From positions 2,919,501-2,983,500 of the forward strand of contig JADJXG010000001.1 of the NCBI GenBank assembly GCA_016715965.1: DNA of 64,000 nucleotides. Direction: 5' to 3'. Numbering within the stretch: position 1 is the stretch's first letter; each line of letters opens with the position of its first letter. The notes below the pieces were generated by a model. The model did not search any database. It was not told the origin of the DNA and was given only the letters and a program-made list of their open reading frames with translations. Below, piece after piece: positions 43,938-53,147 of this stretch. The translations under genes and the position numbers were made by a program. The DNA is from Saprospiraceae bacterium (lineage in GTDB: Bacteria; Bacteroidota; Bacteroidia; Chitinophagales; Saprospiraceae).

Positions 43938-45155
43938 TTACATATTCTGAACAATCTCTTCACCAAACTCACTGCATTTTAACAAAGTAGCGTTTTCCAT
44001 CAATCTATGAAAATCGTATGTGACTCTTTTGGAGGCGATTGATTTTTCAAGACCTTTGCTAATCAATTCAGCAGCTTCATTCCAACCCATGTATTCAAAC
44101 ATCATCACACCTGATAAAATGACGGAACTAGGATTTACTTTGTCTTGTCCGGCGTATTTTGGAGCCGTTCCATGAGTTGCCTCAAAGATGGCATGTCCTG
44201 TGATATAATTTATATTTGCACCCGGAGCAATACCTATGCCCCCTACCTGTGCAGCCAAAGCATCGGAAATGTAGTCTCCATTTAAATTTAATGTGGCAAT
44301 GACATCGTATTCATCAGGTCTAAGTAGAATTTGTTGTAAAAACGCATCTGCAATTACATCTTTGATGATCAAACCATTGGATAGTTTCATCCAAGGTCCT
44401 CCATCGAGCAATTGTCCTCCAAATTCATTCGCACAAAGCTCATAACCCCAATCCATAAAACTTCCTTCTGTGAATTTCATGATATTGCCTTTGTGCACCA
44501 GGGTCAAACTTTTTTTCCCTTGGGCAATTGCATAATTTATCGCGGCGCGCACCAATCTGAACGTACCTTCTTTGGAGACAGGTTTAATACCAAATCCTGC
44601 GGTATCAGGAAATCTTACTTTTTTAAAACGATCCGGAAAATGCTCTTCCAATATTTTCTTAAATTTATCAGCATCCTCTGACCCAGCTTTAAATTCGATG
44701 CCAACATAGATATCTTCCGTGTTTTCTCTAAAAATGCACATATCCACTTTTCCGGGTTCTTTGACAGGAGAAGGCACACCCTCAAACCATCTGACGGGTC
44801 TTACACAGGCATATAAATCCAATTGCTGCCTCAATGCTACATTGAGTGATCGTATACCTCCACCAACGGGTGTGGTCAAGGGTCCCTTAATAGCGATTAA
44901 ATGGGATTTGATGATATCCAATGTCTCCTGCGGCAACCAGTTTTGGGTTTTATGGAATGCTTTCTCACCTGCTAAAACCTCCAACCAATGAATTTTTCTC
45001 GACCCATTGTATGCTTTTTCAACAGCAGCATCAAAGACTTTTACAGAGGCCGACCAAATATCGGCACCCGTACCATCACCTTCAATGAAGGGAATAATAG
45101 GTTCATTGGGTACAGTCAATTTTTGATTGGAGCAAGTGATTTTTTCGGCAGACAT
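43938..45155 (-). CDS. icd: Isocitrate dehydrogenase (NADP-dependent, type I)
   Basis: A 405-residue TCA-cycle enzyme that oxidises isocitrate to 2-oxoglutarate. IPFIEGDGTGADIW marks the N-terminus, with GGGIRSLNVALRQQLDLYACVRPVRWFEG as the substrate site including the phosphorylatable serine position of E. coli Icd. VHKGNIMKFTEGSF and NLNGDYISDALAAQVGG hold the catalytic lysine and metal-binding aspartates, and EATHGTAPKYAG is the coenzyme site. The length matches the E. coli type (416). A promoter lies upstream; the gene is probably monocistronic. Confidence 0.96.
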   Translation of the reverse strand: MSAEKITCSNQKLTVPNEPIIPFIEGDGTGADIWSASVKVFDAAVEKAYNGSRKIHWLEVLAGEKAFHKTQNWLPQETLDIIKSHLIAIKGPLTTPVGGGIRSLNVALRQQLDLYACVRPVRWFEGVPSPVKEPGKVDMCIFRENTEDIYVGIEFKAGSEDADKFKKILEEHFPDRFKKVRFPDTAGFGIKPVSKEGTFRLVRAAINYAIAQGKKSLTLVHKGNIMKFTEGSFMDWGYELCANEFGGQLLDGGPWMKLSNGLIIKDVIADAFLQQILLRPDEYDVIATLNLNGDYISDALAAQVGGIGIAPGANINYITGHAIFEATHGTAPKYAGQDKVNPSSVILSGVMMFEYMGWNEAAELISKGLEKSIASKRVTYDFHRLMENATLLKCSEFGEEIVQNM

Positions 45156-45190
45156 ATTATATTTATTTAAATGTGTAGTTATTTAAAACG

Positions 45191-45222
45191 CAAAGATAAT
45201 ATTTTATATCATCATACTTCAA
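45191..45222 (-). promoter_or_regulatory. Promoter of icd
   Basis: On the minus strand TTG (45222-45220), 21 bases, then TATCTTTG (45198-45191), matching TAnnTTTG. The leader to the ATG at 45155 would be about 32 bases. Confidence 0.6.
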
Positions 45223-45319
45223 GAAATTGATAACCGATTTACAAATTTTGGAATAACAAAAGCATATCATCCAAGTTTAATTGCTATTTTCGTTGCTTGT
45301 TATTGGTTTTAACTTTTGT

Positions 45320-45889
45320 ATGCATGAATTGTATCAATATCTAAGTGGGTTTTATCCCATTGGCATGGAGGATTTTCATTTGCTTTTTGAAAATTTTTCT
45401 GGGAAGTCGTTTAAAAAAAATGAGCATATTATTGTACCCGGGCAAACCCAGACCCATTTGTATTTTATCGGGAAGGGTGTTCAAATGTCTTACCATGAAG
45501 GAGAGTCCAAATCCCATGTGATTGCCTTTACTTATCCCCCCAATTTATGTGCAATTCCTGAATCATTCTCTTTCCAGCGACCTTCCAGCTATTATTTGTC
45601 TTGCTTGACCGAAACAAGCGCTCATGGAATCAGCTATGAGAATTTGCAAAAGGTTTTTGATCAATCTCACCAAATCGAAAGATTGTTTCGCGTAATGACA
45701 GAGGTCGTCCTTGCTGGAATGATTTTCAGACATATTGAATTGCACTCCTTGTCCATTGAGCAAAGATTTAAGGCATTTTGCAACCGTAGCCCACATTTAC
45801 TACAGCTCGTACCCCATAAATATATTGCATCTTATCTGGGAATGGATTCCACCAATTTTAGCAAACTTTACAACCAGGTAAAAATTTAA
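45320..45889 (+). CDS. Crp/Fnr-family transcriptional regulator
   Basis: A 189-residue protein with an N-terminal cyclic-nucleotide-binding-like beta-barrel (FKKNEHIIVPGQTQTHLYFIGKGVQMSYHEG) and a C-terminal helix-turn-helix (VPHKYIASYLGMDSTNFSKLYNQVKI). The cAMP-contact arginine and serine pair is not obvious, so the ligand is unknown; many Bacteroidota members of this kind do not bind cAMP. The ATG at 45320 (MHELYQYL) is preferred, as the frame is open upstream only through hydrophobic, unrelated residues from 45281. It is divergent to icd, and a regulatory link is possible but not shown. Confidence 0.85.
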   Translation: MHELYQYLSGFYPIGMEDFHLLFENFSGKSFKKNEHIIVPGQTQTHLYFIGKGVQMSYHEGESKSHVIAFTYPPNLCAIPESFSFQRPSSYYLSCLTETSAHGISYENLQKVFDQSHQIERLFRVMTEVVLAGMIFRHIELHSLSIEQRFKAFCNRSPHLLQLVPHKYIASYLGMDSTNFSKLYNQVKI

Positions 45890-45997
45890 TATTGGTTTGT
45901 ACCAACTTTCCTTTGGTCAAACAGATAGAAATTTACACCGAAATTCAAATCAACAGAAGGATTGTATTTTTCAAATTATTTCTAAGAATAGGAGAGT

Positions 45998-46864
45998 ATG
46001 ACGGATCAATTTGCCTGGCTTGACAGAAGGGAATATCCCTTTGAATCAAAATATTTTAACTTCAATAACCACAGAATTCATTACATTGATGAGGGGGTGG
46101 GTGAAATTCTATTGTTCGTACACGGTACGCCATCCTGGAGTTTTGACTTTCGCAAGGTCATTCTCAATCTAAAAAAATATTTTCGTTGCATAGCCATTGA
46201 TCATATCGGATTTGGCTTGTCTGACAAACCAGAAAAGTATGATTATTCAACAAAGAAACATTCTGAGGCCCTTGAAAAATTTATCCTTGACAACAATTTG
46301 AAGGATATCAATTTGGTAGTGCATGATTTTGGGGGACCGATTGGTTTTCAAGTAGCCATCAATCATCCAGATCTTTTTAAAAAATTTATAGTTCTTAATT
46401 CCTGGTTGTGGAGTAGTGAAGAAGACCCAGATTTTCAAAAATTTAGTAAAATTCTGCGAAGTCCATTACTGCCTTTTCTCTATTTGTATTTCAATTTTTC
46501 CCCTTCTTTTCTCTTGCCCAGATCGTTTGGAGATCATAAAATTTCGAAATCAATTTTGCGACAATATACCAAACCATTTGCCAATAAGTCCCAGCGATAT
46601 GGAGCTTTGGCTTTTGCCAGATCATTGATGAATGACCAAAATTGGTTTGATGATTTGTGGCATTCACGGGCTGTCATATCCTCTGAACCGGTACTTTTTT
46701 TATGGGGAATGAAAGATCCCCTTCTGAAGCCGAAATACTTAATCCAGTTTAGATCCGGCTTTACCAATTCTAAGGAAATTCATTTGACAAATAGTGGTCA
46801 TTTCCCGCAGGAAGAAGAACCGGAATTGGTGTCTTTGGAGATAGAGCGATTTTTGAAGATATGA
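45998..46864 (+). CDS. Alpha/beta hydrolase, haloalkane-dehalogenase-like (aspartate nucleophile)
   Basis: A 288-residue cytosolic hydrolase. The oxyanion motif is HGTPSW (42-47), and the nucleophile elbow VVHDFGGPIG has Asp110 where esterases carry serine. This is the arrangement in haloalkane dehalogenases and epoxide hydrolases. WGMKDPLL probably holds the acid and NSGHFPQEEEP the histidine (H268). Dehalogenases have tryptophan directly after the nucleophile to bind halide; here it is Phe111, and the HGNP asparagine is Thr44, so dehalogenation is uncertain. A GGAGAG ribosome-binding site lies just before the ATG. The gene converges on barstar. Confidence 0.82.
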   Translation: MTDQFAWLDRREYPFESKYFNFNNHRIHYIDEGVGEILLFVHGTPSWSFDFRKVILNLKKYFRCIAIDHIGFGLSDKPEKYDYSTKKHSEALEKFILDNNLKDINLVVHDFGGPIGFQVAINHPDLFKKFIVLNSWLWSSEEDPDFQKFSKILRSPLLPFLYLYFNFSPSFLLPRSFGDHKISKSILRQYTKPFANKSQRYGALAFARSLMNDQNWFDDLWHSRAVISSEPVLFLWGMKDPLLKPKYLIQFRSGFTNSKEIHLTNSGHFPQEEEPELVSLEIERFLKI

Positions 46865-46929
46865 TCCATGCAATCCATTAAACGCTTATTATTCAACGAT
46901 CAACGGATTGTAAATAAATCTTGACCGCA

Positions 46930-47388
46930 CTATATTTCTCTGAATTCAATATTATTTTGAAGAAAAGTTTCTTTTAGTTTCGGAGAATTGATAAAGCCGA
47001 AAGTAATATTCTTTTTTGGAATGTTGGCTTCTTCAACTTCTGCATAATGCCGCCATTCGGTTACAACATCCTGTAAAAGCAATAGAAGTTCTGATGGTGC
47101 ATCCGGCTCAGTGATTAATTCATCGCAAAGTATTTTTTCAAAATGTTCAATTACGATAAGAATGTTCGAATTCGGGATCCAGGCCAGATCCAGCAAGCCA
47201 TCGTAAAGGGCGTCTTGATTAGAACCAAAGTATTCTGGAAATTCAAGAGATTTTGCAATCAAATGAATTAAATCAGACCAGGATTTAGCTTTTTGTCCAT
47301 TCCACCAGAATATGGAATGATTTTCAAGTGCCAGTTTTTGCAGGCTCTCCCGATCATGCAAAACGATCATCTCAGTTTTGAGCTTCAT
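46930..47388 (-). CDS. Barstar-like ribonuclease inhibitor
   Basis: A 152-residue cytosolic protein with the barstar fold. The inhibitory helix reads FPEYFGSNQDALYDGLLDL (50-68), lining up with barstar YYGENLDALWDCL; the barnase-contacting aspartates D35 and D39 correspond to D59 and D63. It is longer than Bacillus barstar (about 90 residues), with extra C-terminal sequence. The barnase-like gene lies eight bases upstream in the same direction, as expected for toxin and immunity genes. Confidence 0.9.
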   Translation of the reverse strand: MKLKTEMIVLHDRESLQKLALENHSIFWWNGQKAKSWSDLIHLIAKSLEFPEYFGSNQDALYDGLLDLAWIPNSNILIVIEHFEKILCDELITEPDAPSELLLLLQDVVTEWRHYAEVEEANIPKKNITFGFINSPKLKETFLQNNIEFREI

Positions 47389-47396
47389 GGTTTTTA

Positions 47397-47837
47397 TTAT
47401 TCTATTGGAATGAACGTGCTGTAATGATCAAAAGTATAGTAAGCGGTTTGATTGGATCCTGTGACAAGTCTTTCCGGACCACGATCTTTGCCAGTTATAT
47501 AGGGATGCACATCCCATTCTCTGTATTTAATACTCTGGCCTTTATTCGATTTTTGGGGTAATTTCTTTTCTCTGTTCTGAAAATTTCTGCCCCCCACATA
47601 TTGATTAGGAGCTTTCCCATTTTCCCGAATATAATGATACACTTCAAGTACATATTTTGGAATCTCTACTTTTTTAAGAAGTTGATCCTTCTTGTCGATT
47701 TTTGTGCGAGCTATTTGAAGCTTTGACTGATATGAAAATAAATATCCAACCAAGCACAAACCGATGCACAGCAAAAAGAAAATTGGGAAATAGCCTGAAT
47801 GTCTAAAATTAAAAGAACGTTTTTTCTCGTTCTTCAT
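47397..47837 (-). CDS. Barnase-like ribonuclease with N-terminal membrane segment
   Basis: A 146-residue protein of the microbial RNase (N1/barnase) family. A hydrophobic stretch at 17-35 is an export signal or membrane anchor. The nuclease domain spans about 57-146: Glu107 in YREWDV matches barnase E73, R119 and R123 in GKDRGPERLV match R83 and R87, and His138 in TFDHYSTF matches H102, so the catalytic set is complete. GGRNFQNREKKLP also matches the family. It starts three bases after the stop of the RND pump gene and is followed by its barstar-like inhibitor. Confidence 0.92.
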   Translation of the reverse strand: MKNEKKRSFNFRHSGYFPIFFLLCIGLCLVGYLFSYQSKLQIARTKIDKKDQLLKKVEIPKYVLEVYHYIRENGKAPNQYVGGRNFQNREKKLPQKSNKGQSIKYREWDVHPYITGKDRGPERLVTGSNQTAYYTFDHYSTFIPIE

Positions 47838-47840
47838 GCT

Positions 47841-50800
47841 TTAAAATCTGCTTGATAACTTTCTTATTTTTTCGCGGGTGTTGTATCCAAGCATATAAAT
47901 GGTGGGTACCACCAGCAAAGTCAAAAAAGTGGAGGCGATAAGCCCAAATATCATGGTCCAAGCAAGTGGGCCCCAAAACTTGACATTATCACCGCCCAGA
48001 TAAAACTTTGGATCAAAATGGGTCAAAAGAGACTCAAAACTCATATTCAGTCCAATGGCAAGTGGAATTAAACCTAGAATGGTAGCGATCGCAGTAAGTA
48101 CCACAGGTGTCAGCCTGGTAGCCCCACCTTCAATGACGGCATCTCTCACTGAAAGTCCCCGCTGTCTTAATTCATCAATAAATTCCAATAAAATGATTCC
48201 ATTCCTCACAACAATACCAGCCAAAGCAAAAATTCCAACTCCGGTCATTACCACACTTAAAGTCAACTTGGCAAAGCCAAATCCAATGGCAATACCAATT
48301 AATGAGAAAAGTACGGTTGAGAAAATAATCAATGGCTTCACCACAGAATTAAATTGACTTACCAGAATGAGAAGCATTAAAGCCAATGCGGCTCCAAAAG
48401 CCACACTCAAAAAATCCATGGTTTCCTGTTGCTGCTCTAACTCACCTGTAAAATCAACTCTGTAGCCTTCCGGCAATTCCATTTGGGAGATTAGGTCTTT
48501 TAAACTGGCAACAATGCTATTTGGGTTATAGCCCGGACTTACATCTGATGAAAGGGTGACCAATCTTTTTTGATTCTTCCTGTTGATGCCGTTTATGGCA
48601 TTCGTATATCGGATCGTTGCCAAGGCATTGATTGGAATTTGACGAAACTGACCAAGAGACATGTCCATATATGATATGTTCATATTCATGATCATTTCCA
48701 GTTGTTGTCTGTCAGCTTCTTTTAATCTTAACTGGATGGGAGCATCATCGTTTTTATCTCTAAATTTGGAGGCTTCTTTTCCAAACAATGCCGTTCTTAT
48801 TTCAGAAGCCACCTGAGCCAGACTTATCCCATTTCTCTGTGCTTTTTCTTCATCAATGTCAATGATTATTTCCGGTTTGCTGATTTGGAAGTCTGAGCTT
48901 AAATTGTCTACTCCTTCAATATTTGATTCCTTGACCGCATCCTTTATTTGATTGGATAATTTGACCAACACTTCAAAATCATCCCCACTGATTTCCATAT
49001 TGATGGCTTTTCCGACTGGAGGGCCATTGCGCTCTTTTTCTACCCTGATTTCTGCACCTGGGATTCCATCCGCAAATTCCTCTTTTAATGCTTTCAATAC
49101 ATCAACGGTGGACGCATTATTTCTTTCAGAAAATCTTACAAATGCAACGGAGACTTTACTTTTATGTGGTGTAGCCACCCTGTCCGGATTGTCAGGATCG
49201 CCGGCACCTAATCCGACATTTGTAATAACTGAAGTAACTATTGGGTTATTTTGACCAATCACTTTGTACACCCTCTCTTCAATAATTTTGGTCACGCTGT
49301 CCGTTACAGAAGCATCTGTGTTCATGGGCATTTTGCAATATACATACGCAAAATTGGGATCTCCGTCCGGGAAAGTCTCCACAGCGGGATTGCTCATTAT
49401 AAAACCCACCCAACTAATTATTAAAAATAAAGTAACTCCAATTAAGATAAAAATAGGTCTTACACCTTTGATCATCATGATCAGTAGATTCTTATATCCA
49501 TTGATCACAGAAGGCCAGATTCGGGTTTGAAATGCAATTACCATCTTTTGAATGGCAAAGTGGTACAACAATATCAGTAAAATGGCTACTATTGAAAAAT
49601 TACCCAATCCTCTTCCCAGCCAAAAATATCCCATCAAAGCAAGTACAACAAAAAAGAGGATGGGCCAAAAATAATCTTTGATTTGGGCTTTGTGTTCAGT
49701 ATCATCCCTTTTCATAAAGGACACCGCAAAAACAGGATTCATGATAAATGCAACGAAAAGCGAAGCACCCAAAGTAATGATCAGTGTGACCGGCAAGTTG
49801 CTCATGAATTTGCCAATAATGCCTGGCCAAAACAACAATGGTACAAAGGGCATTACCGTCGTAAGAGTCCCTGATAGTACCGGAAAGAAAACCTCACCGG
49901 CCGCTGCATTTGCTGCTTGGACGATGGAAAGGTTTTTAAATTTATTAAAAATTCTATGGGTATTCTCAATGACAACAATGGCGTCATCTACAATAATTCC
50001 AAGCGCCAGTAAAAGCGAAAAAAGTACAATCACATTCATGGACATACCCAGAACAGGCATCCACAAAAAAGCAACCAAGGTTGAAAGCGGAACAGCCAAA
50101 CCTACAAAAAAGGCATTGGTAAAACCCATGAAAAACATCAAAACCACCACAACAAAAATAAATCCAAGGATAACCGTATTAAATAAATCATCCAGTTGGA
50201 CTCTGGTATTCTCTGATGTGTCACTTGTCACTTTTATGGTTAGACTTTCAGGAAATTCTTCTTTCTTGTAGTCTTCAATTATTTGATATATTTTGTCGGT
50301 AGCTTCAATCAAGTTTTCACCTGACCGCTTGATTACGTTTAGAGTGACGACCGATTTGTCATCCAGTCTGGCAAAATCCTGCTTTTCTTTGAATCCATCT
50401 TTTACCTCTGCAATATCCTTGATGAATACTTCTGTTCCGGTGAACGATCTGACAACGATTTGTTCAATGTCACTGGGAGAGTTGAATTCTCCGGTAACCC
50501 TTACATTTCGTCGCAGATCTTTGACCCTGAGTTCTCCTCCTGAAATATTTAAATTTTGCCTTTGTATTGCCCCTTCAATATCCCCAAATGTTATTCCGGA
50601 TGCATTCATCCTATACAAATCGACATTGACTTGAATTTCTCTTTCAACTCCTCCGATAATATCAACCCTTGTAATTTCCTTTAAGGATTCAATTTGATCT
50701 TGTAATTGTTCAGCAAATCCTTTAATCCGATCCAAAGGAAAATCACCAGCAAGGTTGATGTTCATGATCGGAATTTCACTAAAGTCAAACTCCTGTACCT

Positions 50801-51206
50801 GAGGATCTGATTTTAAATCATTGGGTAAATCTTTTTTGGCCTTATCCACTGCATCAGCCACTCGCTGCTTGCAAATTTTTGGATCCATTTCTGTACTAAA
50901 CTCAGCAATGATCAAACAAAAATCAGATACTGAATTGCTGGTTACTTTTGTAATCCCATTAATTGATTTTAATTGCTTTTCGATCGGCTTTGTGATCAGA
51001 TTTTCAATATCCTGCGGGCTGGCACCTGGATAGATGGTTGAAACTGAAACGGTAGGAATGACAATGTCTGGAAATAATTCCTTTGGAGTTCTGTTGTAAG
51101 CCACTATACCAGCTATGGTGATGAGTATTGTAAAAACATAAATACTGGTGGAGTTGGCAATGCACCATTTGGTAAACCCCAGATTTTTAATATGATCCAA
51201 TTCCAT
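47841..51206 (-). CDS. RND efflux transporter, HAE1/AcrB-like
   Basis: A 1121-residue inner-membrane pump with twelve predicted helices that exports small molecules with the proton gradient through an adaptor and an outer-membrane channel. The N-terminus (RTPKELFPDIVIPTVSV, YPGASPQDIENLITKPIEKQL) is the typical porter start; LGIIVDDAIVVIENTHR in the fourth-helix region carries the proton-relay aspartates; and GIVVRNGIILLEFIDELRQ is near the C-terminus. It follows its adaptor gene by 41 bases. There is no outer-membrane TolC-like gene here. The substrate is unknown. Confidence 0.94.
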   Translation of the reverse strand: MELDHIKNLGFTKWCIANSTSIYVFTILITIAGIVAYNRTPKELFPDIVIPTVSVSTIYPGASPQDIENLITKPIEKQLKSINGITKVTSNSVSDFCLIIAEFSTEMDPKICKQRVADAVDKAKKDLPNDLKSDPQVQEFDFSEIPIMNINLAGDFPLDRIKGFAEQLQDQIESLKEITRVDIIGGVEREIQVNVDLYRMNASGITFGDIEGAIQRQNLNISGGELRVKDLRRNVRVTGEFNSPSDIEQIVVRSFTGTEVFIKDIAEVKDGFKEKQDFARLDDKSVVTLNVIKRSGENLIEATDKIYQIIEDYKKEEFPESLTIKVTSDTSENTRVQLDDLFNTVILGFIFVVVVLMFFMGFTNAFFVGLAVPLSTLVAFLWMPVLGMSMNVIVLFSLLLALGIIVDDAIVVIENTHRIFNKFKNLSIVQAANAAAGEVFFPVLSGTLTTVMPFVPLLFWPGIIGKFMSNLPVTLIITLGASLFVAFIMNPVFAVSFMKRDDTEHKAQIKDYFWPILFFVVLALMGYFWLGRGLGNFSIVAILLILLYHFAIQKMVIAFQTRIWPSVINGYKNLLIMMIKGVRPIFILIGVTLFLIISWVGFIMSNPAVETFPDGDPNFAYVYCKMPMNTDASVTDSVTKIIEERVYKVIGQNNPIVTSVITNVGLGAGDPDNPDRVATPHKSKVSVAFVRFSERNNASTVDVLKALKEEFADGIPGAEIRVEKERNGPPVGKAINMEISGDDFEVLVKLSNQIKDAVKESNIEGVDNLSSDFQISKPEIIIDIDEEKAQRNGISLAQVASEIRTALFGKEASKFRDKNDDAPIQLRLKEADRQQLEMIMNMNISYMDMSLGQFRQIPINALATIRYTNAINGINRKNQKRLVTLSSDVSPGYNPNSIVASLKDLISQMELPEGYRVDFTGELEQQQETMDFLSVAFGAALALMLLILVSQFNSVVKPLIIFSTVLFSLIGIAIGFGFAKLTLSVVMTGVGIFALAGIVVRNGIILLEFIDELRQRGLSVRDAVIEGGATRLTPVVLTAIATILGLIPLAIGLNMSFESLLTHFDPKFYLGGDNVKFWGPLAWTMIFGLIASTFLTLLVVPTIYMLGYNTREKIRKLSSRF

Positions 51207-51247
51207 AAAATTCCTTCTTCGAAAATTAATTTAAGCAGCGGTTTAAC

Positions 51248-52387
51248 TTAGAGGATCTTGATTTTTTGACCATCTACGATGTCTCCGAATCCTTGTGTAA
51301 TTAAAAACTCACCTGTTTTGAGTCCTTTGTTAATCACAGTATAGCCATTGTAACTGACATCAGGGTTGATTATTTTTTTGCGAGCTTCCCATCCTGTCTC
51401 TGATTTTTCTGCAATTAAAACATAGAATTCTCCGTCAATTGTGGTTTGAATTAAATTTGCAGGTATGACAATGGTGTTTTTTATAACTCCATTGTTAATT
51501 TTCATTTTTACCAGCTGGTTGGCTTTAATGCCGATATGACCGGGAGGAATTTTAGCTTCAACGATAACGGTTCGACTGGATAAATTAACTGTTTGGCCGG
51601 CATAGCTGATCGTACTTTGTATCGTTTTGTTAAGATCTGGAAATGAAAGGCTTACTTTATCTCCTTTCTTAATTTTACCGGCATACAAATCACTTACTTT
51701 GGCCTTTACGGAAAGAGATTTGTCATTCACCACCCTGATTCCATTAAAGCCGGGACTCGCCATTTCACCTATTCGCAATTTAATCTCATCCACAACCCCA
51801 TCAATCGGGGAAGTAATTTGGCTGAGACTTAATTGGGTTTGGAGAGATTTTAATCTTTCTTCCAATTGAAGTTTTTGATTTTTTGCCTGCAAAAATTGCG
51901 CCTCAGATCCTATCTTCTGGTCCCACAAATCCTTTTGTTTTTGGTACATGGTCTCAGCAAGTTCAAGTCCTGTTTTCACCTCCTCCATGGCTTGTCGGAT
52001 GGTAGAGCCATCAAGGGTGGCCATGGTCTTGCCTTTTCTGACCGGGTCGCCTACCTTTACCATGATGGATTGCACAACACCAGGCATTTGAGGAGAAGCC
52101 ACTAGGTTAAACTCGGCATCTACCATACCTTGAATCTCTAAATATTCATTAAAATCTTGATTGAGTAAAGTGTCAATTTGTACCAATTTAAGCTTGCGGG
52201 TACTATTTGAGGTCGAACTGTCAACACTCACCAAACTTTCTAATTCTGCAATGCGCGCATTGTACTCGGCCACTTTTTGTTTAAGTTCTGCCAATTCCAT
52301 TGCAGGGTCTTTTGCTTTTTGTGGTCCACAGGAAAAGCCAATTGTTAAAACAGCCAGGAAAAGCCATTGGGATCGTTTATGCTTCAT
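51248..52387 (-). CDS. RND efflux periplasmic adaptor (membrane fusion) lipoprotein
   Basis: A 379-residue adaptor linking the RND pump with an outer-membrane channel. The N-terminus LAVLTIGFSCGPQKAKD has a lipobox with cysteine at about residue 20, so it is lipid-anchored. A coiled-coil region (AELKQKVAEYNARIAELESL and YQKQKDLWDQKIGSEAQ) and a lipoyl-like half (SPQMPGVVQSIMVKVGDPVRKGKTMATLDG paired with ITSPIDGVVDEIKLRIGE) are present. It is the first gene of the minus-strand run adaptor-pump-barnase-barstar. Confidence 0.9.
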   Translation of the reverse strand: MKHKRSQWLFLAVLTIGFSCGPQKAKDPAMELAELKQKVAEYNARIAELESLVSVDSSTSNSTRKLKLVQIDTLLNQDFNEYLEIQGMVDAEFNLVASPQMPGVVQSIMVKVGDPVRKGKTMATLDGSTIRQAMEEVKTGLELAETMYQKQKDLWDQKIGSEAQFLQAKNQKLQLEERLKSLQTQLSLSQITSPIDGVVDEIKLRIGEMASPGFNGIRVVNDKSLSVKAKVSDLYAGKIKKGDKVSLSFPDLNKTIQSTISYAGQTVNLSSRTVIVEAKIPPGHIGIKANQLVKMKINNGVIKNTIVIPANLIQTTIDGEFYVLIAEKSETGWEARKKIINPDVSYNGYTVINKGLKTGEFLITQGFGDIVDGQKIKIL

Positions 52388-52537
52388 ACTCTAATGCAAT
52401 CTTTGTTTTGAAAAGCCGCAATCTAAACGCAAAATAAAGTTATAGGTTTGGCTTAAATCTAAATTTAAATGGCTCTTTGAACTAAGATTGCAAAACAATA
52501 CTAATATTTGAGAAAGATTAACAGATAATCCATAAGA

Positions 52538-53029
52538 TCACTCTTCTTCGAAGAGCTCATCATAAAATATGGGATCAAGCATAGGCAAACCCAACCAGAC
52601 ATTTTCCTCAGTGCTAACGGCACCCATTCGTAAGAAACCGCCTGAAGCTTTTGCTACTTCTTCAGCAAAATCAATGAGACTATCGTAATACTGTGAGGCT
52701 ACATAAAGCTTTAGCTTTGGCAAAATCCCGTTGAGAATCATCAGCTCTTTGCTGATTTGTTTATTCCTGGTGATGTGATCGTTGGGGTATTCCTCCAGCA
52801 TTTTTGAAAGCAGCGGGCCAAATTGTTCTTTCAATTCCTGGTAAATGGGTTTTAATTCATGGGTATATGCAAAAGAACGAATGCCGATTATTTTTTCTGC
52901 CCAGGCCTTTTCTTTAAAATCGATCTGGCCATCTGCGCCTGCAATCAGAATCGCTATTTTTGGTATGGCCAAAACTAATTCCTGATATTCAGATGGTTTA
53001 AGTATTTTAAACGCTCCGGAGGTTGTCAT
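52538..53029 (-). CDS. TerB-like domain protein
   Basis: A 163-residue soluble, mainly helical protein. The stretch IPKIAILIAGADGQIDFKEKAWAEKI (about 24-49), with its aspartates, resembles the start of TerB/DjlA-N-type domains, where such acidic residues bind metal. SQYYDSLIDFAEEVAKASGG is the second recognisable helix. The C-terminus is acidic (DELFEEE). The function is unknown; TerB domains occur in tellurite resistance and in membrane-stress proteins, but no other ter gene is here. It is divergent from mutS. Confidence 0.6.
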   Translation of the reverse strand: MTTSGAFKILKPSEYQELVLAIPKIAILIAGADGQIDFKEKAWAEKIIGIRSFAYTHELKPIYQELKEQFGPLLSKMLEEYPNDHITRNKQISKELMILNGILPKLKLYVASQYYDSLIDFAEEVAKASGGFLRMGAVSTEENVWLGLPMLDPIFYDELFEEE

Positions 53030-53121
53030 AATTCATCATTGATTATTGACCCAAAATTAACAGTAGTTTTGAAATTTTACAATTGAAATATGGGCATTGC
53101 TTTTTTTGCAACATGATTCCT

Positions 53122-53129
53122 TACCTTTG
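53122..53129 (+). promoter_or_regulatory. Promoter -7 box of mutS
   Basis: TACCTTTG matches TAnnTTTG and ends 18 bases before the mutS ATG. A TTG at 53097 is about 22 bases upstream. Confidence 0.5.
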
Positions 53130-53147
53130 TGATCCTCTTCGTTAAAA

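Noticed and set aside
49678..50271. 197-codon frame antisense to the RND pump
   Set aside because: It mirrors the pump's membrane helices as Ser/Thr/Lys-rich sequence, which is usual for the complement of a membrane-protein gene.
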